64,000 nucleotides of DNA from the NCBI RefSeq assembly GCF_000379685.1, contig NZ_KB903249.1, positions 1,071,911-1,135,910 of the forward strand, written 5' to 3'. The position numbers were made by a program, and so were the translations under genes. The first letter of the stretch is position 1; every line of letters starts with the position of its first letter. The stretch comes from Catelliglobosispora koreensis DSM 44566 (GTDB taxonomy: Bacteria > Actinomycetota > Actinomycetes > Mycobacteriales > Micromonosporaceae). Of this stretch, positions 1 to 7,936 are shown piece by piece. The notes beneath the pieces are model-generated. The model was not told the origin of the DNA. It saw nothing but the letters and a program-made list of their open reading frames with translations, and made no database searches.

Positions 1-427
1 TCGCACCCGTCACGAACCCGACATCGCTGTCGGGTGGCAAGCCCAGCAGGTCCACGACCCACCGGCCCGCGGCTTCCTCAGCGGCCGCCATAGCGGGCGT
101 TGGGAACCGCATCGCCGAGTTCTGGTCCCACGCGCTGACCATCCAGTCGGCCCCCAGCGCCGCGGGCAGCGTGCCACCAATGACCCAGCCATAGAACCGA
201 CCCGATGGCATGGCCATCAGCCCAGGCTCCGCCAGCGCGGCCAGCTCATCCACGACAGCGGCCGCGTCAGTACCCTCATCGGGAAGTGGTTTTCCCAGCC
301 GGCTCAGCAGTTCATCAGCGTCGGCACGTGGTGGAACAGCCCGTTCTGGGAGGGATTCAAGCCATTCGCGGGCGTGCACCACGGCACGCTCCAGCGCGGC
401 ATCATAAGCATCCTTAGGAGCGCTCAC
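1..427 (-). CDS. PLP-dependent decarboxylase/aminotransferase-like protein, N-terminal part (cut by window edge)
   Basis: Only the first 142 residues are in the window; the gene runs off the left edge. Translation from a GTG at 427 gives an uninterrupted frame with features typical of the N-terminus of group II pyridoxal-phosphate decarboxylases: SGRFYGWVIGGTLPAALGAD near residues 75-94, the NSAMRFPTPAM stretch, and the LLGLPPDSDVGFVTGA segment that precedes the cofactor-binding fold. The PLP lysine lies outside the window, so catalytic competence cannot be judged. The gene diverges from the DUF4240 gene, with 27 bp between start codons. The substrate (an amino acid such as glutamate or an aromatic residue) cannot be told from this part. 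Confidence 0.8.
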   Translation of the reverse strand, partial: MSAPKDAYDAALERAVVHAREWLESLPERAVPPRADADELLSRLGKPLPDEGTDAAAVVDELAALAEPGLMAMPSGRFYGWVIGGTLPAALGADWMVSAWDQNSAMRFPTPAMAAAEEAAGRWVVDLLGLPPDSDVGFVTGA

Positions 428-454
428 CCCTCAACTTTGGCATACTCACCGCCC

Positions 455-1000
455 ATGGATACCGAAGACGTCTGGAAGCTGATCGCCCAGGCTCGGGCCG
501 GTTTGGGCGAAGACGCCGAGGACGCCGAAGCGGTCGCTGAACGCCTGGTCGACCTGCTGGAGGAGCGCGAACCGGCTGAAATCGTCGCGTTCGCCCAGCC
601 CTTATGGGACCTGCTCGCGATGTCCTACCGCACCGAGCTGTGGGCGGCGGCCTACCTGATCAACGGCGGGTGTTCCGACGACGGCTTCGAATACTTCCGC
701 GGCTGGCTCATCGCCCAGGGCCGAACCGTCTACCAGCAGGCACTATCCGATCCGGATAGTCTCGCCGGAGTGCCAGCGATTCTCGCCGCGCACGCCGAAG
801 ACAACGACAACGTTGAGTGCGAAGCGATCCTGAGCGTCGCCTGGGACGCCTACGAAGCAGCGACCGGCGAAGAGCTGCCCAAAGACGCCTACCAAGTGAG
901 CTACCCCGAGTTGGACTTCAGCTTCGACTTCGAGGACCACGACGAAATGCGCCGGCGCCTGCCGCGGCTGACCACCCTTTACTACGGCGCCATTTCTTAG
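455..1000 (+). CDS. DUF4240 domain protein
   Basis: A 181-residue soluble protein. The start is the ATG at 455, where the conserved family N-terminus begins (MDTEDVWKLI); an upstream in-frame ATG at 374 would run through the divergent decarboxylase gene and is less likely. The family hallmark is clear in the centre: LWAAAYLINGGCSDDGFEYF followed by RGWLIAQGR. The C-terminus is acidic (FSFDFEDHDEMRRRLPRL). The biochemical function of DUF4240 is not known to me; members are common single-copy actinobacterial proteins. Its stop codon overlaps that of the converging GNAT gene by 4 bp (TTAG at 997-1000). Confidence 0.85.
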   Translation: MDTEDVWKLIAQARAGLGEDAEDAEAVAERLVDLLEEREPAEIVAFAQPLWDLLAMSYRTELWAAAYLINGGCSDDGFEYFRGWLIAQGRTVYQQALSDPDSLAGVPAILAAHAEDNDNVECEAILSVAWDAYEAATGEELPKDAYQVSYPELDFSFDFEDHDEMRRRLPRLTTLYYGAIS

Positions 1001-1479
1001 TGACCGACGTTCTTCACATACCTTAGGCACGGAACCGTGATCGGACCGTCCGGCGACGGTGCCTGGTGCTCGAATTCGCCACCGTCAGACCACCCTTGCC
1101 GCTCATAGAACCGCCGCGCCCGGGAGTTACCCGCGACGACCGCGAGCCAGGCCCGGCCGTGCCCGTTGGACCTGACCTGACGTTCCGCCTCTTCGAGCAG
1201 CAGGCTGGCGATCCCCGAGCCACGATGCGCACTCAGCACATAGACCTGCTCGACCTCATCGCCGTGGACCATGATGAAACCGGCGACCTGCCCGTCGACC
1301 ATCGCCACGGTGGTGTTGCCGACCAGTTCGGCCGCCCGGTCGTCGAACCACTGCGGCGTCCGCGCCTCAACAAGCGCGTCTGGCACGTGTCCTAAGTGGC
1401 CATCACGCCACCCGGAACGCCAAATCTCCGCGACCGCCGCCGCATCCCCAACCCCGCCCGCGCGGATCGTGACTCCCAT
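997..1479 (-). CDS. GNAT family N-acetyltransferase
   Basis: A 160-residue acetyltransferase of the GNAT fold, expected to transfer acetyl from acetyl-CoA to an amine; the substrate is unknown. The start ATG at 1479 gives MGVTIRAGGVGDAAAVAEIW, the usual first strand and helix of the fold. Motif A (acetyl-CoA pyrophosphate loop) is VYVLSAHRGSGIASLLLEEA at about residues 82-101, and motif B is NSRARRFYERQGW. A much longer in-frame extension upstream is shadow sequence inside the divergent HTH_42 gene and was not included. It starts 27 bp from that gene and ends in a 4-bp overlap with the DUF4240 gene. Confidence 0.85.
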   Translation of the reverse strand: MGVTIRAGGVGDAAAVAEIWRSGWRDGHLGHVPDALVEARTPQWFDDRAAELVGNTTVAMVDGQVAGFIMVHGDEVEQVYVLSAHRGSGIASLLLEEAERQVRSNGHGRAWLAVVAGNSRARRFYERQGWSDGGEFEHQAPSPDGPITVPCLRYVKNVGH

Positions 1480-1506
1480 GCCCCGGATCCTACTAATGTT
1501 CGTTTG

Positions 1507-2562
1507 GTGACGGTTCTTTCGCAGCGAGCGCTCAACCGGGCGACGCTGGAGCGGCAGCTCCTGCTGGAACGGTCCGCTGTCTCGGCTTTCGACGTCATCG
1601 AACGGCTCGCCGGGCTGCAAGCTCAGGATCCAGACCCGCCCCACATCGGGCTCTGGTCGCGGCTGCGATCGTTCACACCCGCGGATCTGATCAGCCTGCT
1701 GGAGAGCCGAAAGGTCGTGCGGGCAACGCTTTACCGCGGCACCCAGCACCTCGTGTCTTCTTCGGACTATCTGTGGCTTCAGCCGCTCCTGCAACCCGTG
1801 CAGTTGCGTGTGCAGAAAGGCGGCTTCGGCAAGGCGACCGCCGGGCTAGATCTGTCCGCCTTGGCCAAGGCGGCGCGAGACTTCATCGGCGACAGAACGG
1901 TCAGCCGTCCCGAACTCGGCCAGGAACTCGTGCGCCAGTTCCCCGGCCGCGACGCTGTCGCCCTGGCGCGAACCGTCCAGTACCTGCTGCCGATCATTCA
2001 TCCACCGCCCGACGGGACATGGCGCCGCCACGGCCCGACCCCGTTCACGATGGCTCCTTCTTGGCTAGGCCGGTCGTTGGCCACGTCGCCCTCGCCACAG
2101 ACGCTGATCCGCCGCTATCTCGCGGCTTTCGGTCCGGCGACGGTTGCCGATGTCCAGGCGTGGAGCGGGCTGACCCGCCTTCGGGAAGTCGTGGACGGCA
2201 TGCGCTCCTCGCTGGTGGCCTTCGGCAACGACCTTTATGACGTACCCGATGGGCCGCGCCCAGACCCTGACACCCCCGCACCCGTGCGTTTCCTCGCCCC
2301 ACTCGACAACGTCGTGCTGTCCTATGCGGACCGTTCCCGCCTGATGACTGACTCGCAACGCAAGCACGTTGGCGTCGAAGCGGTCGTGACCGTGGACGGT
2401 TTCGTGCGCGGCCTATGGGCACTCAAGCGCGATGTGCTCAGTGTCCGCTTGTTTAGCGGTCTGTCCAAAGCCGACAAGACTAGCGTCCTAGCGGAAGCTT
2501 CTGGCCTTCTCGCGTTCGCCGAGGCCGGTCACGACAACGTCCAGCTATCTTTGCTGGAGTGA
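1507..2562 (+). CDS. Winged-helix HTH_42 (AlkZ-like) DNA-binding protein
   Basis: A 351-residue protein of the HTH_42 family, which includes the DNA glycosylase AlkZ that unhooks interstrand crosslinks, often of self-made genotoxins. The chosen start is the GTG at 1507 (VTVLSQRALNRATL), which places the typical N-terminal sequence first; upstream in-frame ATGs lie inside the divergent GNAT gene. Family features: FDVIERLAGLQAQDPDPPHI near residues 28-47, VVRATLYRGTQHLV, and a C-terminal region with FLAPLDNVVLSYADR. AlkZ members use a QxQ- or QxD-type catalytic motif; the LQAQD segment at about residue 38 is compatible with it. Whether this member is an active glycosylase is inference. The HNH gene begins at the base after its stop. 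Confidence 0.8.
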   Translation: MTVLSQRALNRATLERQLLLERSAVSAFDVIERLAGLQAQDPDPPHIGLWSRLRSFTPADLISLLESRKVVRATLYRGTQHLVSSSDYLWLQPLLQPVQLRVQKGGFGKATAGLDLSALAKAARDFIGDRTVSRPELGQELVRQFPGRDAVALARTVQYLLPIIHPPPDGTWRRHGPTPFTMAPSWLGRSLATSPSPQTLIRRYLAAFGPATVADVQAWSGLTRLREVVDGMRSSLVAFGNDLYDVPDGPRPDPDTPAPVRFLAPLDNVVLSYADRSRLMTDSQRKHVGVEAVVTVDGFVRGLWALKRDVLSVRLFSGLSKADKTSVLAEASGLLAFAEAGHDNVQLSLLE

Positions 2563-3867
2563 TTGCCGAACTTGTCGGACCCTGGGTCTAGTTTGGGTTT
2601 TGTGGCGGGGGTGGTTGAGGAGCTGGTGGCAGCGGTTCGTGCTGTTGCCGTTGCTGAGTCTCGCGTCGTCAAAGCCCTTGCGGCCGTTGCTCAGGAGACT
2701 CCTGTGCGGGAGTTCGCTCCGATGGAGATCGCGTCGGCGGTGACGTGGTCGCGGCAGGCGGCTACCGCCCGGCTGGCGTCAGCCCAAGAGCTGCTTGGCT
2801 TTCCGTGTGTCTTCTCCGCTCTTGCTCTTGGCGACATTGACTTGACCAAGGCTCGGATCATCGCCGAAGGTGTTTCAGTGCTCGCTTCTGAGCCTGCTTT
2901 GCGGGTTTGCGCACAGATTCTTCGTGTGGCGGCTGGTCTTACGGCCCCGCAACTGCGTGCCCGGTTGGCCCGTCTCGTGTTGAGCGAAGACCCGGCTAGC
3001 GCGGTGAAACGGCACGAGCAAAAGGTGAGCGAGCGGCGGCTGGTGTTCGAGCCTGATAGTGATGGCTGTGCCAACGTTTTTGGACTTGGCCTGCCTGCGG
3101 CGAAGGCAAGGGCGGCGATTAAAGCGGTTCAGCAACAAGCCCGCTTGGCCAAGGCCGCAGGGGACACGCGCACGATGGATCAGTTGCGCGCTGACATCTT
3201 TCTAGAGCGACTGTCCGGTAAGGACACCGGGGGCCGAGGCGGCAGCGTCGAACTGACCGTGACTGTTCAGGCTTTGGCCAACCTCGCCGAAACGCCAGGT
3301 GACCTTGCCGGGTATGGGCCGGTCATCGCCGACATCGCGCGGCAAGTCGCGGCGTTGCAAGCCAAGGCGCAGTGGACGTTCACCGCCACAGACACCAGCA
3401 CTGGCAACACTTTCCACGGTGTCACTCGCCACCGCCCACAGCTCGCCCGGGTTCACACAGACGCTGCAGCTGGCGCACGTGCGAGCGGCTATCGGGAGAC
3501 TCGCGGCAGTCATCACGAGGCCCGAGACGACTTGAGCGCGGGCAGATTGTCGCCGGTTGGTGAAGCGTTGGGGCGTGGGCACGGCAGACGGCCGACGGCC
3601 GAGGTGGTGCGGCACCTGCGGGCGCGGGACCGGACGTGCCAGGCGCCGGGCTGCCGAGTACCAGCTAGGGCTTGCGACCTTGACCATTGCCAAGATTGGG
3701 CGAAGGGCGGCCTGACGGAGGCGGGAAACCTGGTTCCGCTGTGCCGGCACCACCACCGGGCCAAACACCATGGCGGCTGGCGCTACTGGCGGGCAGGCCG
3801 AGGCGCTTACACTTGGCGAAGTCCGCTCGGCCGGATCTATCGCGTTGCTACGCCGACGGTGCAGTGA
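2563..3867 (+). CDS. DUF222 / HNH endonuclease (13E12-type) protein
   Basis: A 434-residue protein with an N-terminal DUF222 helical region (about residues 1-270) and a C-terminal HNH nuclease domain: CQAPGCRVPARACDLDHC, then NLVPLCRHHHRAKHHGGW (about residues 362-409). The Cys pairs and the DLDH/HHH residues form the metal-binding HNH core. These genes are abundant in actinobacteria and often mobile; the target is unknown. The start is uncertain: the TTG at 2563 directly follows the upstream stop and the first recognisable helix begins soon after. Residues about 293-341, between TRHRPQ and GRRPTAEVV, look unlike the family and resemble an in-frame insertion or two compensating frameshifts. 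Codon choice is visibly less GC-rich than in the flanking genes, which suggests transfer. Confidence 0.8.
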   Translation: MPNLSDPGSSLGFVAGVVEELVAAVRAVAVAESRVVKALAAVAQETPVREFAPMEIASAVTWSRQAATARLASAQELLGFPCVFSALALGDIDLTKARIIAEGVSVLASEPALRVCAQILRVAAGLTAPQLRARLARLVLSEDPASAVKRHEQKVSERRLVFEPDSDGCANVFGLGLPAAKARAAIKAVQQQARLAKAAGDTRTMDQLRADIFLERLSGKDTGGRGGSVELTVTVQALANLAETPGDLAGYGPVIADIARQVAALQAKAQWTFTATDTSTGNTFHGVTRHRPQLARVHTDAAAGARASGYRETRGSHHEARDDLSAGRLSPVGEALGRGHGRRPTAEVVRHLRARDRTCQAPGCRVPARACDLDHCQDWAKGGLTEAGNLVPLCRHHHRAKHHGGWRYWRAGRGAYTWRSPLGRIYRVATPTVQ

Positions 3868-4019
3868 TAGCAGCGGTTGATGCCCTCTTCAGCGTGATAC
3901 CACTCGTGTGCTCCGCAGTCGGTGGTGCCTTTCGCCGCGAATCCAAGGTTGAGAAGCCACCATGGCAGGTGTCTCCTTAACCTTGTCCGCCATCGGAACC
4001 GGCCCGGATTCGCCGTCAT
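3837..4019 (-). CDS. Small conserved Cys/His-rich actinobacterial protein
   Basis: A 60-residue reading frame from the ATG at 4019. It has a basic N-terminus (GRFRWRTRLRRHLPWWLLNL) and a compact motif DCGAHEWYHAEEGINRCYHC. I recognise this pattern (D-C-G-x-H-x-W plus R-C-x-H-C) from small uncharacterised actinobacterial proteins; two Cys and nearby His residues in two clusters could bind zinc. No function is known to me. No convincing Shine-Dalgarno sequence precedes the ATG, and the C-terminus overlaps the end of the HNH gene by 31 bp on the opposite strand. It fills what would otherwise be an empty 195-bp gap upstream of dinB's 3' end. Confidence 0.55.
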   Translation of the reverse strand: MTANPGRFRWRTRLRRHLPWWLLNLGFAAKGTTDCGAHEWYHAEEGINRCYHCTVGVATR

Positions 4020-4062
4020 GGGTTCAACACTACCGGCATCCGCATCGGACGATCGCTGAGCT

Positions 4063-5253
4063 TCAGTCAGGGAGCATGGGCATGACAAGGCCAGGGTCTT
4101 TGCCGACGAGGGCGCCGCGGGTGACGGCTGCGGAGCCGAACCGTTCGCGGACGGCGTCCATGGCTGAGTCGAGCGCGCCACGGTCTGGTTTGCGGAACGG
4201 CAATTCGAGCTGGACGAAGCCGTGGCGGCCGAGGTTGCCGACCGCGACGCCGACGAGGGTCAGGCCACGCGTCTCGATGAGCGGCAGCACTTCGGTGAGC
4301 AGATCGCGCGCGGTGTCCAAAATGGTTTGAGTGGCAGCGGTAGCGCGGGGCAAGGTGCGTGAACGCGTCGCGCGAGTGAAGTCGGCGAACCGCAAACGGA
4401 GCGTCACTGTCCTTCCGGGACGGTCGGCTTTGCGCATGCGGCCGGTGACCCGGTCGACGAGTCCCGCGAGCACGGCCTCGATTTCCTCCGGCTTTCTTGG
4501 CCTGCTGCCGAGCGCACGCTGCGCCCCGATCGAGCCACGGCGGCGGCCGACTTCGACGCGGCGCGGATCGCGGTTGTGCGCGAGGGCGTGCAGATGCCTT
4601 CCGGCGCCTTGGCCGAGCAGCGACACTAAAGTCGCCTCGCCGAGACGTGCGATTTGCCCGACGGTGCGGATGCCGCGCTCGCCGAGTTTCTCCGCGGTCA
4701 CAGGACCGACGCCCCACAGCAATCGCACCGGCAGTGGATGCAGAAACGCGAGCTCACCGTCAGGCGGGACCACCAGGAGACCGTCGGGTTTGGCCACTTG
4801 ACTGGCTACCTTGGCTAGGAACTTGGTGCGGGCGACGCCGACGGTGATGGGCAGCCCGACCCGGCGGCGCACTTCCTCCCGCAAACGGACCGCGATGTCG
4901 ACCGGCGGGCCAGCGATGCGGTGCAGGCCACCAACGTCAAGGAACGCCTCATCGATCGAGATGCCTTCCACGAGCGGCGTCGTGTCGCGGAAGACCTCGA
5001 AAACCTCTTTGCTCGCTTGGGAATACGCCGACATCCTGGGCTCGACGACGATCGCCTCTGGGCACAGCATCCGCGCGGCTCGGCCGCCCATAGCGGTCTT
5101 GACACCACGGGCCTTGGCCTCATAACTGCAAGCCAGCACCACTCCGCCGCCCACGATCACAGGGCGGCCACGTAATCGCGGATTGTCGCGCTGCTCCACC
5201 GACGCGTAGAACGCGTCGAGGTCAGCGTGCAGGATAGATGCCAGCTCGCGCAT
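4063..5253 (-). CDS. dinB: DNA polymerase IV (Y-family translesion polymerase)
   Basis: A 396-residue Y-family polymerase that copies past damaged template bases. The start is the ATG at 5253 (MRELASILHADLDAFYASVE); in-frame residues upstream cross the LexA site and are not family-like. Catalytic carboxylates are visible: D11 in HADLDAF and D101/E102 in SIDEAFLD. ACSYEAKARGV (nucleotide-binding palm/fingers) is intact. The helix-hairpin-helix (LLWGVGPVTAEKLGERGI) and little-finger domains follow. A C-terminal QLELPF matches the beta-clamp-binding peptide, indicating processivity-clamp recruitment. A near-consensus SOS box lies 13 bp upstream of the ATG, so induction by DNA damage through LexA is expected. 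Confidence 0.95.
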   Translation of the reverse strand: MRELASILHADLDAFYASVEQRDNPRLRGRPVIVGGGVVLACSYEAKARGVKTAMGGRAARMLCPEAIVVEPRMSAYSQASKEVFEVFRDTTPLVEGISIDEAFLDVGGLHRIAGPPVDIAVRLREEVRRRVGLPITVGVARTKFLAKVASQVAKPDGLLVVPPDGELAFLHPLPVRLLWGVGPVTAEKLGERGIRTVGQIARLGEATLVSLLGQGAGRHLHALAHNRDPRRVEVGRRRGSIGAQRALGSRPRKPEEIEAVLAGLVDRVTGRMRKADRPGRTVTLRLRFADFTRATRSRTLPRATAATQTILDTARDLLTEVLPLIETRGLTLVGVAVGNLGRHGFVQLELPFRKPDRGALDSAMDAVRERFGSAAVTRGALVGKDPGLVMPMLPD

Positions 5254-5265
5254 ACCTGAAGACAA

Positions 5266-5281
5266 TAGAACACGCGTTCGA
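5266..5281 (-). promoter_or_regulatory. LexA (SOS) box upstream of dinB
   Basis: The plus strand reads TAGAACACGCGTTCGA; on the dinB strand this is TCGAACGCGTGTTCTA. The actinobacterial/Gram-positive SOS consensus is TCGAAC-N4-GTTCGA, so only one of the twelve specified bases differs. The site ends 13 bp before the dinB ATG, where it would overlap the promoter or transcription start and block it when LexA is bound. The match is seen directly; LexA binding is inferred. Confidence 0.8.
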
Positions 5282-5330
5282 ATTTCCGCTACCTGCGGCT
5301 CGACTGTCTGCCGGAAGGGGCAGTCAGAGA

Positions 5331-5576
5331 CTAACGTCCTCGCAAAGCCGTGATGATTCTGTGCGCGGCGTAAAAAATGGCTGCCCACGTAAGCACGAAC
5401 ATTCCGATGACCAAGCCGTAGGGTGTGGCGCTAGGAAGGGCACACTCGCCGCCTACGCGCATGATGCATGCGCCATCGGTGGGCTTGAAGAAGAACGTGA
5501 TGATCAATATCAGAATTCCGCTAATAGCAAGCCAAATGCTGGTCTTGAGCAGTCCCGGCTTCTCGTCTACGTGCAT
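5331..5576 (-). CDS. Small two-helix membrane protein
   Basis: An 81-residue protein from the ATG at 5576 (MHVDEKPGLLKTSIWLAISG). Two hydrophobic segments are visible: SIWLAISGILILIITFFF (about residues 12-29) and YGLVIGMFVLTWAAIFYAAH (about residues 51-70). Between them lies a short loop with two cysteines (GACIMRVGGECALP) that would face the outside if the N-terminus is cytoplasmic. I do not recognise a family. It diverges from the rhamnogalacturonan lyase gene and stops 50 bp from the dinB LexA site. An in-frame extension further upstream lacks a plausible start context. Confidence 0.6.
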   Translation of the reverse strand: MHVDEKPGLLKTSIWLAISGILILIITFFFKPTDGACIMRVGGECALPSATPYGLVIGMFVLTWAAIFYAAHRIITALRGR

Positions 5577-5722
5577 GACGCGGCAGCGTAGCACCTGCTT
5601 GCCGTGACGTATGTCGCGTTCAGAAGTACGATCGGCCTCGGAGCATGAGGCACGACTGTAAGCGCGCGGGGCAGCGCGCGGACTCCAGGCACCCAGTGCG
5701 AGCTGGGGGAGGAGACCCGAAC

Positions 5723-7906
5723 ATGCTCCACAGAAGACTTCTGGCGGCATCTGCGGCCGCGACTCTCGTGACCGGTGGCACGGCTGTGCTGCTGAGCAAT
5801 GGCGCTCAAGCGGCAGCGGCGTGCCGGGTGGATTACAGCGTGACGAATTCGTGGCAAGGCGGGTTCGGCGCCAGCGTTACGGTCACTAATCTTGGCGACC
5901 CGATCAACGGGTGGTCGTTAGTGTGGAACTTCGGCGCTGGGCAGACCGTGACCCAGTTGTGGAACGGGTCGTTCACGCAGGCTGGCAGCACGGTGACAGT
6001 CCGCGACGCGGGTTACAACGCGGCCATTCCCACCAGCGGTTCCACGTCTTTTGGCTTCAACGGCAGCTGGACAGGATCAAACCCTGCGCCAGCAAGCTTT
6101 AGCGTCAACGGGACCGTCTGCAATGGATCCGCGCCACCAACGACGACGCCACCGCCAACGACCAGCCCGCCACCGCAGCCCGGGACGGGCAAACAGATGG
6201 AACGGCTTAACCGCGGGCTCATCAGTGTCCGCTCCGGAAACGGGAACTTGGTCAGCTGGCGCTGGCTGGCCACCGATCCGGCCAGCGTGGGCTTCAACGT
6301 CTACCGCAGCGGAATGAAGGCCAACGCGACACCGATCACCAGCTCCACCAACTACTTCGACAGTGGTGCGGCGGCCGGGATCGCCTACACCGTAAGGGCC
6401 GTGGTCAACGGAGTCGAACAGCCCGTCTCGGAGAACGCACTCCAGTTCAGCAACGGCTATCTCGATGTTCCCATTCAAAACCCCGATCCCACACGGTACG
6501 CGGCGAACGACGCCAGCGTCGGCGATCTCGACGGCGACGGGCAGTTAGACCTTGTGCTCAAGTGGGAGCCGCTGAACGCCAAGGACAACTCTCAGTCGGG
6601 CGTGACCGACGTGGTCTACGTTGACGGGTACAAACTCAACGGCACCAGGCTTTGGCGCATCAACCTCGGCCGCAACATCAGGGCAGGGGCGCATTACACC
6701 CAATTCCAGGTGTACGACTATGACGGCGACGGTAGAGCCGAAGTCGCCATGAAGACCGCTGATGCCACCGTGTCCGGGACGGGCCAGGTGATCGGCAACG
6801 GCAGCGCTGACTACCGTAACGCGAGCGGATATGTGCTCAGTGGGCCTGAGTTCCTGACTGTCTTCAATGGACAGACTGGAGCGGCTATGGCGACGGCGAA
6901 TTACGATCCGCCCAGGGGCACGGTGAGTTCATGGGGCGATTCGTATGGCAACCGCGTCGACCGTTTCCTAGCCGGCACAGCTTATCTGGACGGACAGCGC
7001 CCGAGCCTCATCATGTCGCGCGGCTACTACACGCGGACCGTCATCGCGGCGTGGGACTTCCGTAACGGAACGCTGACCAAACGCTGGACGTTCGACTCGA
7101 ACAACGCTGGCGGCCAGTATGCGGGGCAGGGCAACCATCAGCTGTCCATCGCCGACGTTGACGCTGACGGCAAGGACGAAATCATCTTCGGCGCCATGTG
7201 CGTCAACGACAACGGCCAGCCTTTGTGGAACACCGGTTTCGGGCACGGCGACGCCTTGCACGCCGGGGATCTAGTACCAGCGAGAACGGGTTTGGAGGTT
7301 TATAAGGTCTCCGAAGACAGCAGTAAGCCTGGCTCGTGGCTGGCGGATGCGCGGACCGGCCAGATCCTTTGGCAGACCGCCCCGGCGGGCGACAACGGCC
7401 GTGGTGTGTCGGGTGACGTCTGGGCCGGCAGCGCCGGTGCCGAGTCGTGGTCGTCGGCGGACGCCAATCTCAAGTCGGCGACCGGTGGAAACCTTGGCCG
7501 CAAGCCGAGTTCGGCTAACTTCCTCGCTTACTGGGACGGCGATCCGGTGCGGGAGTTACTTGACGGGACGCGCATCGACAAATACGGGACGTCTTCGGAC
7601 ACAAGGCTCCTGACAGCCAGCGGTGTGCATTCCAACAACGGCACCAAAGCCACACCTTCATTGAGCGGCGACCTGTTCGGAGACTGGCGCGAAGAGGTGA
7701 TCTGGCCGTTGAGCGACAACACCGCGTTGCGCGTCTATGCCACGCCAGCGCCCACGGGGATAAGGATTCCGACGCTGCTGCAAGACCCGATGTACCGCGT
7801 CGCGCTGGCATGGCAGAACACCGCCTACAACCAGCCGCCGCACCCGAGCTACTTCATCGGCGACGGTATGAGCACTCCACCACGGCCCACGATCTATCAG
7901 CCGTGA
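5723..7906 (+). CDS. Secreted rhamnogalacturonan lyase, PL11, with N-terminal CBM2
   Basis: A 727-residue secreted enzyme predicted to cleave the rhamnogalacturonan I backbone of pectin by beta-elimination. The start is the ATG at 5723, preceded by GGGGGAGGAG. Residues 1 to about 34 form a Sec signal peptide ending AQAAAA. Residues about 36-133 are a family-2 cellulose-binding module (CRVDYSVTNSWQGGFGASV, NGWSLVWNF, two terminal cysteines), then a PT-rich linker (PPTTTPPPTTSPPP, about 138-155). The remainder is the PL11 propeller with acidic calcium-binding loops such as GDLDGDGQLDLVLKWEP, YDYDGDGRAEVAMKTAD and ADVDADGKDEIIFG. The fold and length fit YesW/YesX-type lyases. The CBM2 would anchor it to plant cell wall. 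A perfect hairpin terminator follows. Confidence 0.9.
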   Translation: MLHRRLLAASAAATLVTGGTAVLLSNGAQAAAACRVDYSVTNSWQGGFGASVTVTNLGDPINGWSLVWNFGAGQTVTQLWNGSFTQAGSTVTVRDAGYNAAIPTSGSTSFGFNGSWTGSNPAPASFSVNGTVCNGSAPPTTTPPPTTSPPPQPGTGKQMERLNRGLISVRSGNGNLVSWRWLATDPASVGFNVYRSGMKANATPITSSTNYFDSGAAAGIAYTVRAVVNGVEQPVSENALQFSNGYLDVPIQNPDPTRYAANDASVGDLDGDGQLDLVLKWEPLNAKDNSQSGVTDVVYVDGYKLNGTRLWRINLGRNIRAGAHYTQFQVYDYDGDGRAEVAMKTADATVSGTGQVIGNGSADYRNASGYVLSGPEFLTVFNGQTGAAMATANYDPPRGTVSSWGDSYGNRVDRFLAGTAYLDGQRPSLIMSRGYYTRTVIAAWDFRNGTLTKRWTFDSNNAGGQYAGQGNHQLSIADVDADGKDEIIFGAMCVNDNGQPLWNTGFGHGDALHAGDLVPARTGLEVYKVSEDSSKPGSWLADARTGQILWQTAPAGDNGRGVSGDVWAGSAGAESWSSADANLKSATGGNLGRKPSSANFLAYWDGDPVRELLDGTRIDKYGTSSDTRLLTASGVHSNNGTKATPSLSGDLFGDWREEVIWPLSDNTALRVYATPAPTGIRIPTLLQDPMYRVALAWQNTAYNQPPHPSYFIGDGMSTPPRPTIYQP

Positions 7907-7911
7907 CGCTT

Positions 7912-7936
7912 GAGGGGGCTGCGTCGTAGCCCCCTC
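7912..7936. terminator. Bidirectional intrinsic terminator-like hairpin
   Basis: A perfect 9-bp stem, GAGGGGGCT (7912-7920) pairing with AGCCCCCTC (7928-7936), with a 7-nt loop. It lies 5 bp past the lyase stop codon and overlaps the stop of the converging DUF1963 gene, so it could end transcription in both directions. There is no strong T-run, as is common in high-GC actinobacteria. Confidence 0.75.
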
